From Bacteroidota bacterium (GTDB taxonomy: Bacteria > Bacteroidota > Bacteroidia > Cytophagales > Cyclobacteriaceae), in NCBI GenBank assembly GCA_003242315.1, contig QGUY01000040.1:1-20097 (forward strand): DNA of 20,097 nt. The letters run 5' to 3'. Below the pieces are notes generated by a model. That model saw only the letters and a list, made by a program, of their open reading frames with translations, did not search any database and was not told the DNA's origin. This document shows, piece by piece, positions 9,901 through 16,285 of this stretch; position 1 is the first letter of the stretch, and the number at the start of each line of letters is the position of its first letter. Both the position numbers and the translations under genes were made by a program.

Positions 9901-11519
9901 GGGTCGATAGGAGGGTTACTTACTTGTGCAAAGTGTTGTTTGAAGTAGTTTGAGATATGTCGGCTTTCCTGTGACAACACTGCGAGAGGCGTGTCGTCGC
10001 CCATAGATCCCACAGGTTCATATCCCTTTTGCGCCATCGGCAAAAGGATCGTCCTCAGGTCTTCATTGGTGTAGCCGTAGGCATTCTGTCGGCGTATCAG
10101 TGTAGCCGGATCATACTTTTCCTCAAATGATTCCGGCTCCGGCTCCAGCCGAAGCTTCAACCGGTTCTGAATAATCCAATTATAGTAGTGCTTGTGCTCG
10201 TATACGGAGCGCTTTACTTCGTCATCGTAAAGAATCTTGCCTTCCGTAAGGTCGGCCAGGATCATTTTACCGGGTGTGATACGGCCTTTCTCGAGGACGT
10301 CGCGGGGGTCGATCTGCAATGCGCCAGCTTCTGACGCCATGACGATCCGTCCGCTCTTGGTAACGCAGTACCGCATAGGACGCAGTCCGTTGCGATCGAG
10401 CGTTGCGCCAATCCTCTCGCCATCGGTAAAGACAAGCGCTGCAGGGCCATCCCACGGCTCCATCATCGACGCGTGGTATTTATAAAACGCCTTGCGGTGC
10501 GGATCCATTAGTTTGTTGTCCTGCCAGGCTTCCGGCACGAGCATCATCAGTACATGCGGAATCGACCGGCCGGCGAGCACCAGCATTTCAACCAGTGCAT
10601 CGAGGTTGGCAGAGTCGGAAGCCTGCGGATTGGTGATCGGCAAAAGCTTCTGGATCTCGTCCGGAGTGAACAAGGAAGAGCGGAAGAGCGCTTCCTTTGA
10701 TTTCATTTTGTTTACGTTACCCCGTATGGTGTTGATCTCACCATTGTGCGCGATATAACGGAAGGGCTGTGCAAGTTTCCAGTTCGGGAAAGTGTTTGTT
10801 GAAAAGCGCGAGTGGATGAGCGCCAACGCCGTCTTTACGCGCTTGTCCTGAAGATCATAGAAATACTTTCTCAGCTGTTCGGTGCGCAGCTGCCCTTTGT
10901 AGACTACCGTCTTACAGGAGAAGCTGGCGATATAGAATTCGCAGTTGTTGCCTTGCACCTCGTTCGCAATGACATGCGACGTGTGGTTGCGCAGAACGAA
11001 AAGCTTCCGCTCGAACGCATCTGCCGGCATGCTTTCATCCTTCGGTTTGACGAACACCTGCTCGATTGTCGGCTCAACTTCCGACGCGCCAGGGCCGGGC
11101 ACACTGTGATCGGCAGGCACCACGCGGAATCCGATCAGCGACAAGCCAAGCTCGTCGATATGGCGAACGAGTATTTTCCGACACTCCTCTAATACCTTCT
11201 TATCACGCGGGAAGAACACCATTCCGACACCGTACTTACCGGCTGCGGGCAGTTGAAAACCAAGGCCCGCACATTCTTCAGCATAGAATTCATGCGGGAT
11301 TTGCAGGAGTACACCGGCGCCATCGCCCGTTTTAGGGTTACAACCGCGACCGCCACGATGCTCCATGTTTTCCAGCATCGTCAGCGCGTCGGTCAGTACT
11401 TCGTTCGAACGCGCGCCATTAATGCTTGCAATACACCCGATCCCGCAGGCGTCATGCTCCATTTCTGGAGTGTAAAGGCCCTTCCTGGTGTCCTGGTCCA
11501 TTGATTTTAGGTTGTTCAT
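6969..11519 (-). CDS. gltB: Glutamate synthase, large subunit
   Basis: GltB releases ammonia from glutamine and channels it to 2-oxoglutarate, giving two glutamates in all. The 1516-residue protein has the full domain series. A short propeptide ends before the catalytic Cys25 (EHDACGIG) of the class II glutamine amidotransferase domain. A central domain follows, then the FMN/2-oxoglutarate synthase domain (SGEGGEDESRY, PPPHHDIYSIEDLAQL, SGADGGTGASP). The [3Fe-4S] motif CIMMRKCHLNTCPVG lies at about 1130-1146, and a C-terminal GXGXG-type beta-helix comes last (GEAYIRGQAGERFCVRNSG and similar). The start at 11519 places the nucleophile 24 residues in, as expected for a removed propeptide; Met7 is an alternative. 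The 257 bp upstream hold no gene. gltD follows after 18 bp. The C-terminus is a lysine/alanine tail ending in VVVVK. Confidence 0.98.
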   Translation of the reverse strand: MNNLKSMDQDTRKGLYTPEMEHDACGIGCIASINGARSNEVLTDALTMLENMEHRGGRGCNPKTGDGAGVLLQIPHEFYAEECAGLGFQLPAAGKYGVGMVFFPRDKKVLEECRKILVRHIDELGLSLIGFRVVPADHSVPGPGASEVEPTIEQVFVKPKDESMPADAFERKLFVLRNHTSHVIANEVQGNNCEFYIASFSCKTVVYKGQLRTEQLRKYFYDLQDKRVKTALALIHSRFSTNTFPNWKLAQPFRYIAHNGEINTIRGNVNKMKSKEALFRSSLFTPDEIQKLLPITNPQASDSANLDALVEMLVLAGRSIPHVLMMLVPEAWQDNKLMDPHRKAFYKYHASMMEPWDGPAALVFTDGERIGATLDRNGLRPMRYCVTKSGRIVMASEAGALQIDPRDVLEKGRITPGKMILADLTEGKILYDDEVKRSVYEHKHYYNWIIQNRLKLRLEPEPESFEEKYDPATLIRRQNAYGYTNEDLRTILLPMAQKGYEPVGSMGDDTPLAVLSQESRHISNYFKQHFAQVSNPPIDPIRERLVMSLFTRVGQSLNVLEETPQHTRQIHISQPVLSNKDLEKLKNMQKEGFEYAVINSVFKADGKPGRLEESLKRICHEAEEAVHEGKKILIISDRRISEEFAPIPSLMATGAVHHYLVEKRIRTKVGLVVEAGDVWEVHHFATIIGYGASAVNPYLALETIHMLNEAGELGEGITDEAAFANYQKAIGNGLLKVMSKMGISTLQSYQSAQIFEAIGLGTEVIDRCFRGTISRIDGLSFDDLAEEVLVRHRLAFSQRADRLQEGGIYQWKRKGEKHLFDPETIHLLQYSTKRNDFSLYKKYAERINDQTRNALTLRGLFEFKKRNSVPIEEVEPVEEIMKRFATGAMSFGSISYEAHSTLAIAMNRIGAKSNSGEGGEDESRYERKPNGDWERSAIKQVASGRFGVTSYYLANADELQIKMAQGAKPGEGGQLPGHKVDEWIGRVRHSTPGVGLISPPPHHDIYSIEDLAQLIFDLKNANPTARINVKLVSQAGVGTVAAGVAKAKADAILISGADGGTGASPISSIRHAGLPWELGLSEAHQTLVKNNLRSRVVLQTDGQIRTGRDIAIAALLGAEEWGVATAALVVEGCIMMRKCHLNTCPVGIATQDESLRKLFTGDPDHVVNFFRFLAQDLREIMAELGFRKVNEMIGRTDVLRVRHPLNHWKLKRLDLSPILYREPLSNHVGVYKQIEQDFELEKVLDRELIRGAKPALERGERVSMKFPIRNINRTTGAMLSYEISKKYKSKGLPEDTIQVEFTGSAGQSFGAFVAPGVTFRLVGEANDYFGKGLSGGKLIVYPDPRASFVPEENIIIGNVAFYGATSGEAYIRGQAGERFCVRNSGVHAVVEGVGDHACEYMTGGRVVVLGKTGKNFAAGMSGGIAYVFDAEGEFERLCNKEMVDLEVPSAEDREEIRALVAKHLEYTGSTPAKVLLDDWDNLSSRFVKVMPRDYKAVLAKQKAQKAAARETVVVVK

Positions 11520-11776
11520 TAGTTTATTTAATCACACATCCGCCAACTCCGACGGCCTACCTGTAGGCTTCTCCTTCGAAAGAATGTGGGCTGAAATCCC
11601 GTTTTCGCCTTAGGGAAGAAACCCCGATTTTATCAATTCAGTTTGGTAAATTATCAAAATAATGGCACAAAATTTTGCTATGGCGTAGGTTAAAGGAGAA
11701 TTTTTTGAGTTTTTTTACAAATCGTTAAACGCATTTTGAAATTCTCCAAACGCCAACGATTGCAGCCGGAACGATT
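11520..11776. other. Non-coding gap between mnmD and gltB
   Basis: This 257-bp AT-rich gap must hold the end of the mnmD transcript and the gltB promoter. No exact TAnnTTTG is present on the minus strand; TTATTTTG (about 11663-11656) is one mismatch away. A perfect 10-bp palindrome CAAAATTTTG sits at 11668-11677. AACGATT occurs twice near 11755-11777. T-rich runs lie at 11700-11717. No convincing GC-rich hairpin terminator or RNA gene is visible. A riboswitch was not recognised. Confidence 0.4.
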
Positions 11777-12475
11777 TTATGATTTTGACATCGCCCTTTT
11801 TCGCGCTTTTTCATCAGGCTTTCGCGCGCGCGTCATCGCCCTTTTCCCCGGAGGGCCCGGAAGTGATTCAACCTCCAGTCCGAGGCCGCGCAGGTTGCGG
11901 CGAAACTGACCTTTCGCGCAGTAGGTAACGAGGATGCCACCCGGGCGCAATGACCGTACCACAACACTTAATGTTTCACTCGTCCACATTTCTGGCTGCT
12001 TCTCAGGCGCGAAGGCATCGTAATACACGACGTCGTACAACGTGTCGGAAGCTTCAAAGTCTTCAACGCCGATGTTTAGCTTGAGGAAATGGAAACACGT
12101 TTCAAGCTCGTGCGGTTCGTTCCAGGATATTTCATGCAGCGCAGCAAATTCGCGTTCAGCGTTCAACGCTGTGCCATAGTTCAGTCGTCGCCATAACTCC
12201 TCTGACAGAGGAAAGCGTTCGATGCCGACGTATTCAACACGTTGCCTGGCCTCCCGAGCGTACTGCCAGGTGAGCAACGCGTTCAGGCCAGTCCCAAAGC
12301 CAACTTCCAGCACCTGTATGGCGCGGTCGGCAGACAAAGATTGTGCGAGACCGTTTTGAATGAAGACGTGGCGGGACTCAGCCAGCGCGCCATGCCGCGA
12401 GTGATAGGTTTCGTCAAGGACCGCGTTATATAAGGAGTGCGAACCGTCCTCGGTAATTATGATTTCCGGGTTCAT
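11777..12475 (-). CDS. mnmD: MnmD-type tRNA (5-methylaminomethyl-2-thiouridine) methyltransferase
   Basis: This SAM-dependent enzyme methylates 5-aminomethyluridine at the tRNA wobble position, the last step towards mnm5(s2)U34. The 232-residue protein is the methyltransferase half only. SAM motif I is LEVGFGTGLNALLTW (56-70), motif IV is YYDAFAPEKQPEMW (151-164), and the family's late PGPPGKR is at 206-212. In enterobacteria this domain is fused to an FAD oxidase as MnmC; no oxidase domain is present or adjacent here, matching the stand-alone MnmD form of other phyla. A basic tail (about 212-232) extends the C-terminus. The ATG overlaps the ispF stop by one base (TGATG), so translation is probably coupled. 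It is the last gene of the M16-ispF-mnmD set. Confidence 0.9.
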   Translation of the reverse strand: MNPEIIITEDGSHSLYNAVLDETYHSRHGALAESRHVFIQNGLAQSLSADRAIQVLEVGFGTGLNALLTWQYAREARQRVEYVGIERFPLSEELWRRLNYGTALNAEREFAALHEISWNEPHELETCFHFLKLNIGVEDFEASDTLYDVVYYDAFAPEKQPEMWTSETLSVVVRSLRPGGILVTYCAKGQFRRNLRGLGLEVESLPGPPGKRAMTRARKPDEKARKRAMSKS

Positions 12476-12960
12476 CAGGACTCCTGGAAGATCAGCGCGA
12501 CGGCCGTGGCGCTAACGCCTTCTTCACGGCCAATATATCCCAGCTTTTCATTGGTGGTGGCCTTGATCGATACCGCGTCGGGCTCCACACCCATCAGCGG
12601 GGCCAGGATCGAGCGCATAGCGTCAACGTGAGGATTGACCTTAGGCCGCTCCAGGCATATTGTACAGTCGACGTTGCCTACCTTCCAGCCGCGCTCGGCA
12701 AGCATCTTCATCACTTCGCTGAGAAAGTACTTGCTGTCCATATCTTTCCAGCGACTGTCGCTGTTCGCGAAATGATACCCGATGTCGCGAAGGTTGGCAG
12801 CACCGAGGAGTGCGTCGCATATGGCGTGAATCAGGACGTCAGCATCGGAGTGACCTACAGCCCCTTTTTCTGAACCTTCCAGTCGTATCCCCCCAAGAAC
12901 AAAGTCCCGTCCTGCTTCCAGCCGGTGAACGTCAAACCCCAAGCCAACACGGATTTTCAT
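12475..12960 (-). CDS. ispF: 2-C-methyl-D-erythritol 2,4-cyclodiphosphate synthase
   Basis: IspF closes CDP-methylerythritol 2-phosphate into the cyclic diphosphate, releasing CMP, in the non-mevalonate isoprenoid pathway. The 161-residue product has the usual length and all marks. Metal ligands are Asp10 and His12 (GFDVHR) and His45, with GHSDADVL at 36-43 and TTNEKLG at 135-141 for the cytidine site. The N-terminal MKIRVGLGFD fixes the start at 12960. Its ATG overlaps the stop of the upstream M16 peptidase by four bases (ATGA), and its own stop overlaps the mnmD start by one base. The genes are thus translated from one message, although the three functions are unrelated. Other genes of the pathway are not in the window. 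Confidence 0.97.
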   Translation of the reverse strand: MKIRVGLGFDVHRLEAGRDFVLGGIRLEGSEKGAVGHSDADVLIHAICDALLGAANLRDIGYHFANSDSRWKDMDSKYFLSEVMKMLAERGWKVGNVDCTICLERPKVNPHVDAMRSILAPLMGVEPDAVSIKATTNEKLGYIGREEGVSATAVALIFQES

Positions 12961-14225
12961 GACGCGTCCTTCAAAGCCTCACTTTGCGCACGTCTGCTTC
13001 GATAGTACATGACGGTCGAATTACTCTCGCGAAGAACGCCAGACGCGACGCGACGAATATCATCAGCATTCACGCGCGCAATCCGTTCGGCCTCCTGGTT
13101 GACGATGGATGTATCGCCGGAAAGTGTAGCAAAGGCGAGGTTGATTGCCCGGTTCAGGACTTCAACTTCAGCAAACTCAAGCGATGATTCCGCCTGTGCT
13201 TTTACGCGTTCCAGTTCCTCTTCCTCCAGACCTTTCCTGGCTATGTCGGTTACAATTGCCTGCACAGCCTCATGGGCTTCTTCCAGCGTCACGCCTGGTT
13301 TTATCCTGCCGCTGATCACCAGCATACCGGGATCGATAGAACCTGTAGTATGTGTGCTTATCGATGTAAAGAGTTCATTCTTCCGCACGAGTTGCTGATA
13401 AAGTCGGCTCGAGGGACCGCGACCCAATGCGTCAGACATCAGGTCGACGGCATAAAAGTCGTCGTCGAACCGACCCGGCATGTGGAAAGCCTGGTAGAAC
13501 GCGGCCGCCGGAACGTCAGCAGTATATTCAGCGAATTTCGCCTTTTGCTGTACCGGTTCGCTTGGCAACGAACGATGGGGCGGATTGCCTGAAGGGATGG
13601 GACCAAACCATTTTTCAGTAAGTGAACGAACCTGTGGTACCGTCACTTTACCTGCAACAACCAGTATTGCATTCGAAGGAACGTAATACCGATAGAAGAA
13701 GTCCTTTACCTGATCAAGTGTTGCATTTGCAATATGACTGACATCCTTCCCGATGGTTGCCCATTGGTAGGGATGCACTTCATATACCAGTGGCCTTAGC
13801 TTCAGCCAGACGTCACCATATGGCTGATTGAGATAGTTTTGCTTGAACTCTTCGATGACGACCTTTCGCTGCACTTCGAGAACTTCCGGATCAAACGAAA
13901 GGCTCAGCATCCGATCGCTTTCAAGCCAGAATCCCGTTTCAATGTTCGCAGCCGGCACGGTGAGATAATAATTAGTGACGTCTGTGTTGGTGAAGGCGTT
14001 GCTTTCTCCGCCAACGCGTTGCAAGGGCTCATCATAGGAAGGAATGTTGGCCGAACCGCCAAACATCAGGTGCTCAAACAAGTGAGCGAACCCTGTCTTA
14101 TCCGGCTGTTCATCGCGCGAACCTACATCGTACAGAATATTCATTACGGCAATTTCCACCGTCGGATCCTCATGCACGATTACGCGCAGCCCATTGTCTA
14201 AAGTAAACGCCTCATACCTGATCAT
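12957..14225 (-). CDS. M16 family zinc metallopeptidase
   Basis: This is a pitrilysin/M16B-type peptidase of 422 residues, the usual length for the form with two homologous halves in one chain. The zinc motif HLFEH lies at 48-52 (HxxEH), and the third ligand is expected at Glu125 or Glu126 in VVIEEFKQN. The frame is open 69 codons further upstream, but that stretch does not resemble the family and overlaps the divergent E1 gene. The start was therefore put at ATG 14225, giving MIRYEAFTLDNGLRVIVHED, the normal family N-terminus. No signal peptide is visible from this start, so it may be cytoplasmic. Processing peptidases of this type often come as neighbouring active and inactive pairs in Bacteroidota; only one is present here. 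Its substrate cannot be inferred. It leads the ispF-mnmD series. Confidence 0.92.
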   Translation of the reverse strand: MIRYEAFTLDNGLRVIVHEDPTVEIAVMNILYDVGSRDEQPDKTGFAHLFEHLMFGGSANIPSYDEPLQRVGGESNAFTNTDVTNYYLTVPAANIETGFWLESDRMLSLSFDPEVLEVQRKVVIEEFKQNYLNQPYGDVWLKLRPLVYEVHPYQWATIGKDVSHIANATLDQVKDFFYRYYVPSNAILVVAGKVTVPQVRSLTEKWFGPIPSGNPPHRSLPSEPVQQKAKFAEYTADVPAAAFYQAFHMPGRFDDDFYAVDLMSDALGRGPSSRLYQQLVRKNELFTSISTHTTGSIDPGMLVISGRIKPGVTLEEAHEAVQAIVTDIARKGLEEEELERVKAQAESSLEFAEVEVLNRAINLAFATLSGDTSIVNQEAERIARVNADDIRRVASGVLRESNSTVMYYRSRRAQSEALKDAS

Positions 14226-14280
14226 AGGGGGCAAAAATAATAAGATTATTTTGTTGAAATTGGCGACGTTACATGCTGCC
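14226..14280. promoter_or_regulatory. Divergent promoter spacer with an AT-rich inverted repeat
   Basis: This 55-bp spacer separates the M16 gene (leftward) from the E1 gene (rightward) and must drive both unless transcription enters from afar. AAAATAAT (14234-14241) and ATTATTTT (14245-14252) form a perfect inverted repeat around AAG. On the minus strand TATTTTTG (14239-14232) fits TAnnTTTG exactly, but so close to the M16 ATG that the message would be nearly leaderless. On the plus strand TTATTTTG (14247-14254) has one mismatch to the consensus. Both assignments are inference. Confidence 0.4.
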
Positions 14281-16254
14281 ATGGAGTTCAATCGAGAAGG
14301 ACTATCTGACGAGGAACTCGTCGCCTTGTATGAGCAACTGCTCCGTCCCAGGATGATCGAGGAAAAGATGCTGATCCTGCTTCGCCAGAACAAGATCAGC
14401 AAATGGTTCAGCGGTATCGGACAGGAAGCCATCGCTGTGGGGGTAGCCGCCGCTCTTCAGCCTGACGAATACATCTTCCCCATGCACCGAAACCTCGGTG
14501 TATTTACCGTCCGCAACGTGCCATTGGAACGCCTTTTCGCACAATGGCAGGGTACAACCGGTGGATTCACAAAGGGAAGAGACCGCTCTTTTCACTTTGG
14601 TACTCACGAGCATCACATCGTTGGAATGATTTCGCACCTGGGACCGCAAAATGGTGTGGCCTCAGGCGTGGCGCTGGCTCACAAACTCAGGCAGGAACAC
14701 AAGGTAACAGCCGTATTCAATGGCGATGGAGGTACGAGCGAAGGTGATTTTCACGAAGCCGTGAATCTCGCCGCCGTATGGGATCTCCCCGTCATCTTCG
14801 TCATTGAAAACAACGGGTACGGCCTCTCAACACCAAATAACCAGCAGTTCAAATGCAAGTCGCTGGCCGCAAAAGCACCGGGTTACGGAATCGAGGGGAT
14901 AACGATTGACGGCAACAACGTACTCGAAGTCTACAAAACGATCCGTACCCTTGCAGAACGCATTCGCGAACATGCCGCACCGGTGATCGTTGAGTGCATG
15001 ACCTTTCGCATGCGGGGTCATGAAGAGGCGTCGGGCACTAAATATGTACCGCCATCACTTCTGGCAGCATGGAAAGAAAAGGATCCTATCGATAACTATG
15101 AAGCATATCTGCTCAGAGAAAACATCATTGGCAATGAGGATATCAAAGCCATTCGCGAGAGAATCCGAAAATGGATTGACGAGGGGCTGAGTGCATTTTC
15201 AGAGCCCGCGATCGAACCTGACACGGAGCAGGAATTGGCCGATGTATACGCTCCCGTCGCAACCAAAGCCATCGACCCGCCACCTGGCAATCATCCCGAG
15301 CGAAGATTCATCGACGCGATTTCGGAAGGATTGCGACAAAGTATGGAACGCTTCCCTGAACTCGTGCTCATGGGACAGGACATTGCTGAGTATGGCGGCG
15401 TTTTCAAAGTCACGGATGGATTTTTGACTGGATTTGGTGCGGATCGCGTGCGCAACACGCCACTCTGCGAAGCCGCTGTGGTCGGTGCTGCACTTGGACT
15501 TTCGATAAAGGGAATGAAGGCGATGGTGGAGATGCAGTTCGCCGACTTTGTCACTGAAGGGTTTAATCAAATTGTGAACAATCTGGCCAAGATACATTGG
15601 CGATGGGGTCAGAATGCTGATGTTGTTATCCGCATGCCGACCGGTGCCGGGACAGCCGCAGGGCCTTTTCATTCGCAAAGCAACGAGGCATGGTTTTTTC
15701 ACACGCCCGGCTTGAAGGTTGTCTATCCAGCTACACCATACGACGCCAAAGGACTGCTGTGCGCGGCGTTCGAAGATCCCAACCCGGTAATGTATTTCGA
15801 GCATAAGTACCTGTATCGCTCGCTGACGGGACCCGTGCCGGAAGACTATTACACCATAGAAATCGGCAAGGCAAGAGTTGCGCGATCCGGTGACGACATG
15901 TCCATTATAACGTACGGCATGGGCGTGCACTGGGCGAGCGAAGTGGTGGAAGAAATGGGTATCGACGCAGAGATTGTCGACCTGCGCAGCCTTCTCCCCT
16001 GGGACAAGGAAACCGTCGGCGAAAGCGTGAAAAAGACAAGTCGTGTACTGATCCTCCATGAAGATACGTTAACAGGAGGGATAGGGGCTGAACTGGCCGC
16101 CTGGATAGCCGAAAAGTGCTTCCGGTACCTCGATGCTCCGGTCATTCGGGTGGCCTCGCTGGACACCCCTGTGCCGTTCGCCGCCTCTTTGGAGCAGAAC
16201 TTCCTGCCAAAAGGACGCTTGAGGGCCGGAATCCGGGAGTTGATGAAATTTTAG
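14281..16254 (+). CDS. 2-oxoacid dehydrogenase E1 component, alpha and beta fused (probably branched-chain type)
   Basis: E1 decarboxylates a 2-oxoacid with thiamine diphosphate and passes the acyl group to the lipoyl domain of E2. The 657-residue chain joins both E1 subunits. The alpha part (about 1-335) carries the TPP/Mg motif from GDGG (148-151) to NN (177-178) and RMRGHEEASGTKY. The beta part starts near 339 (PERRFIDAISEGL) and shows QDIAEYGGVFKVTDG, AGPFHSQSNEAWF and a C-terminal transketolase domain. HSQS and the overall pattern resemble branched-chain 2-oxoacid dehydrogenase more than pyruvate dehydrogenase, but the substrate is not proven. The frame opens 29 codons earlier, inside the divergent M16 gene; the ATG at 14281 gives the normal start MEFNREGLSDEEL. 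No E2 or E3 gene lies nearby, so partners must be elsewhere. The nearest downstream gene is unrelated. Confidence 0.93.
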   Translation: MEFNREGLSDEELVALYEQLLRPRMIEEKMLILLRQNKISKWFSGIGQEAIAVGVAAALQPDEYIFPMHRNLGVFTVRNVPLERLFAQWQGTTGGFTKGRDRSFHFGTHEHHIVGMISHLGPQNGVASGVALAHKLRQEHKVTAVFNGDGGTSEGDFHEAVNLAAVWDLPVIFVIENNGYGLSTPNNQQFKCKSLAAKAPGYGIEGITIDGNNVLEVYKTIRTLAERIREHAAPVIVECMTFRMRGHEEASGTKYVPPSLLAAWKEKDPIDNYEAYLLRENIIGNEDIKAIRERIRKWIDEGLSAFSEPAIEPDTEQELADVYAPVATKAIDPPPGNHPERRFIDAISEGLRQSMERFPELVLMGQDIAEYGGVFKVTDGFLTGFGADRVRNTPLCEAAVVGAALGLSIKGMKAMVEMQFADFVTEGFNQIVNNLAKIHWRWGQNADVVIRMPTGAGTAAGPFHSQSNEAWFFHTPGLKVVYPATPYDAKGLLCAAFEDPNPVMYFEHKYLYRSLTGPVPEDYYTIEIGKARVARSGDDMSIITYGMGVHWASEVVEEMGIDAEIVDLRSLLPWDKETVGESVKKTSRVLILHEDTLTGGIGAELAAWIAEKCFRYLDAPVIRVASLDTPVPFAASLEQNFLPKGRLRAGIRELMKF

Positions 16255-16285
16255 GTAAATTAGCAGGTTAACACGCCCTATTTTT

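Noticed and set aside
9042..9953. A 303-residue open frame inside gltB on the opposite strand
   Set aside because: gltB is intact and fully conserved here, and the opposite frame shows no known domain.
11700..11720. T-rich run as an intrinsic terminator between mnmD and gltB
   Set aside because: No adjacent stable GC hairpin is found in the right direction, so the run alone is not enough.
12957..14432. A longer M16 peptidase starting at 14432
   Set aside because: The extra 69 residues are low-complexity, unlike the family, and overlap the 5' end of the divergent E1 gene. The normal M16 N-terminus starts at 14225.
15199..16059. A 286-residue open frame opposite the E1 beta part
   Set aside because: It is antisense to well-conserved E1 sequence and lacks any domain.
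14194..16254. A longer E1 dehydrogenase starting at 14194
   Set aside because: The extra 29 residues overlap the start of the M16 gene and do not resemble E1; MEFNREGLSDEEL from 14281 does.
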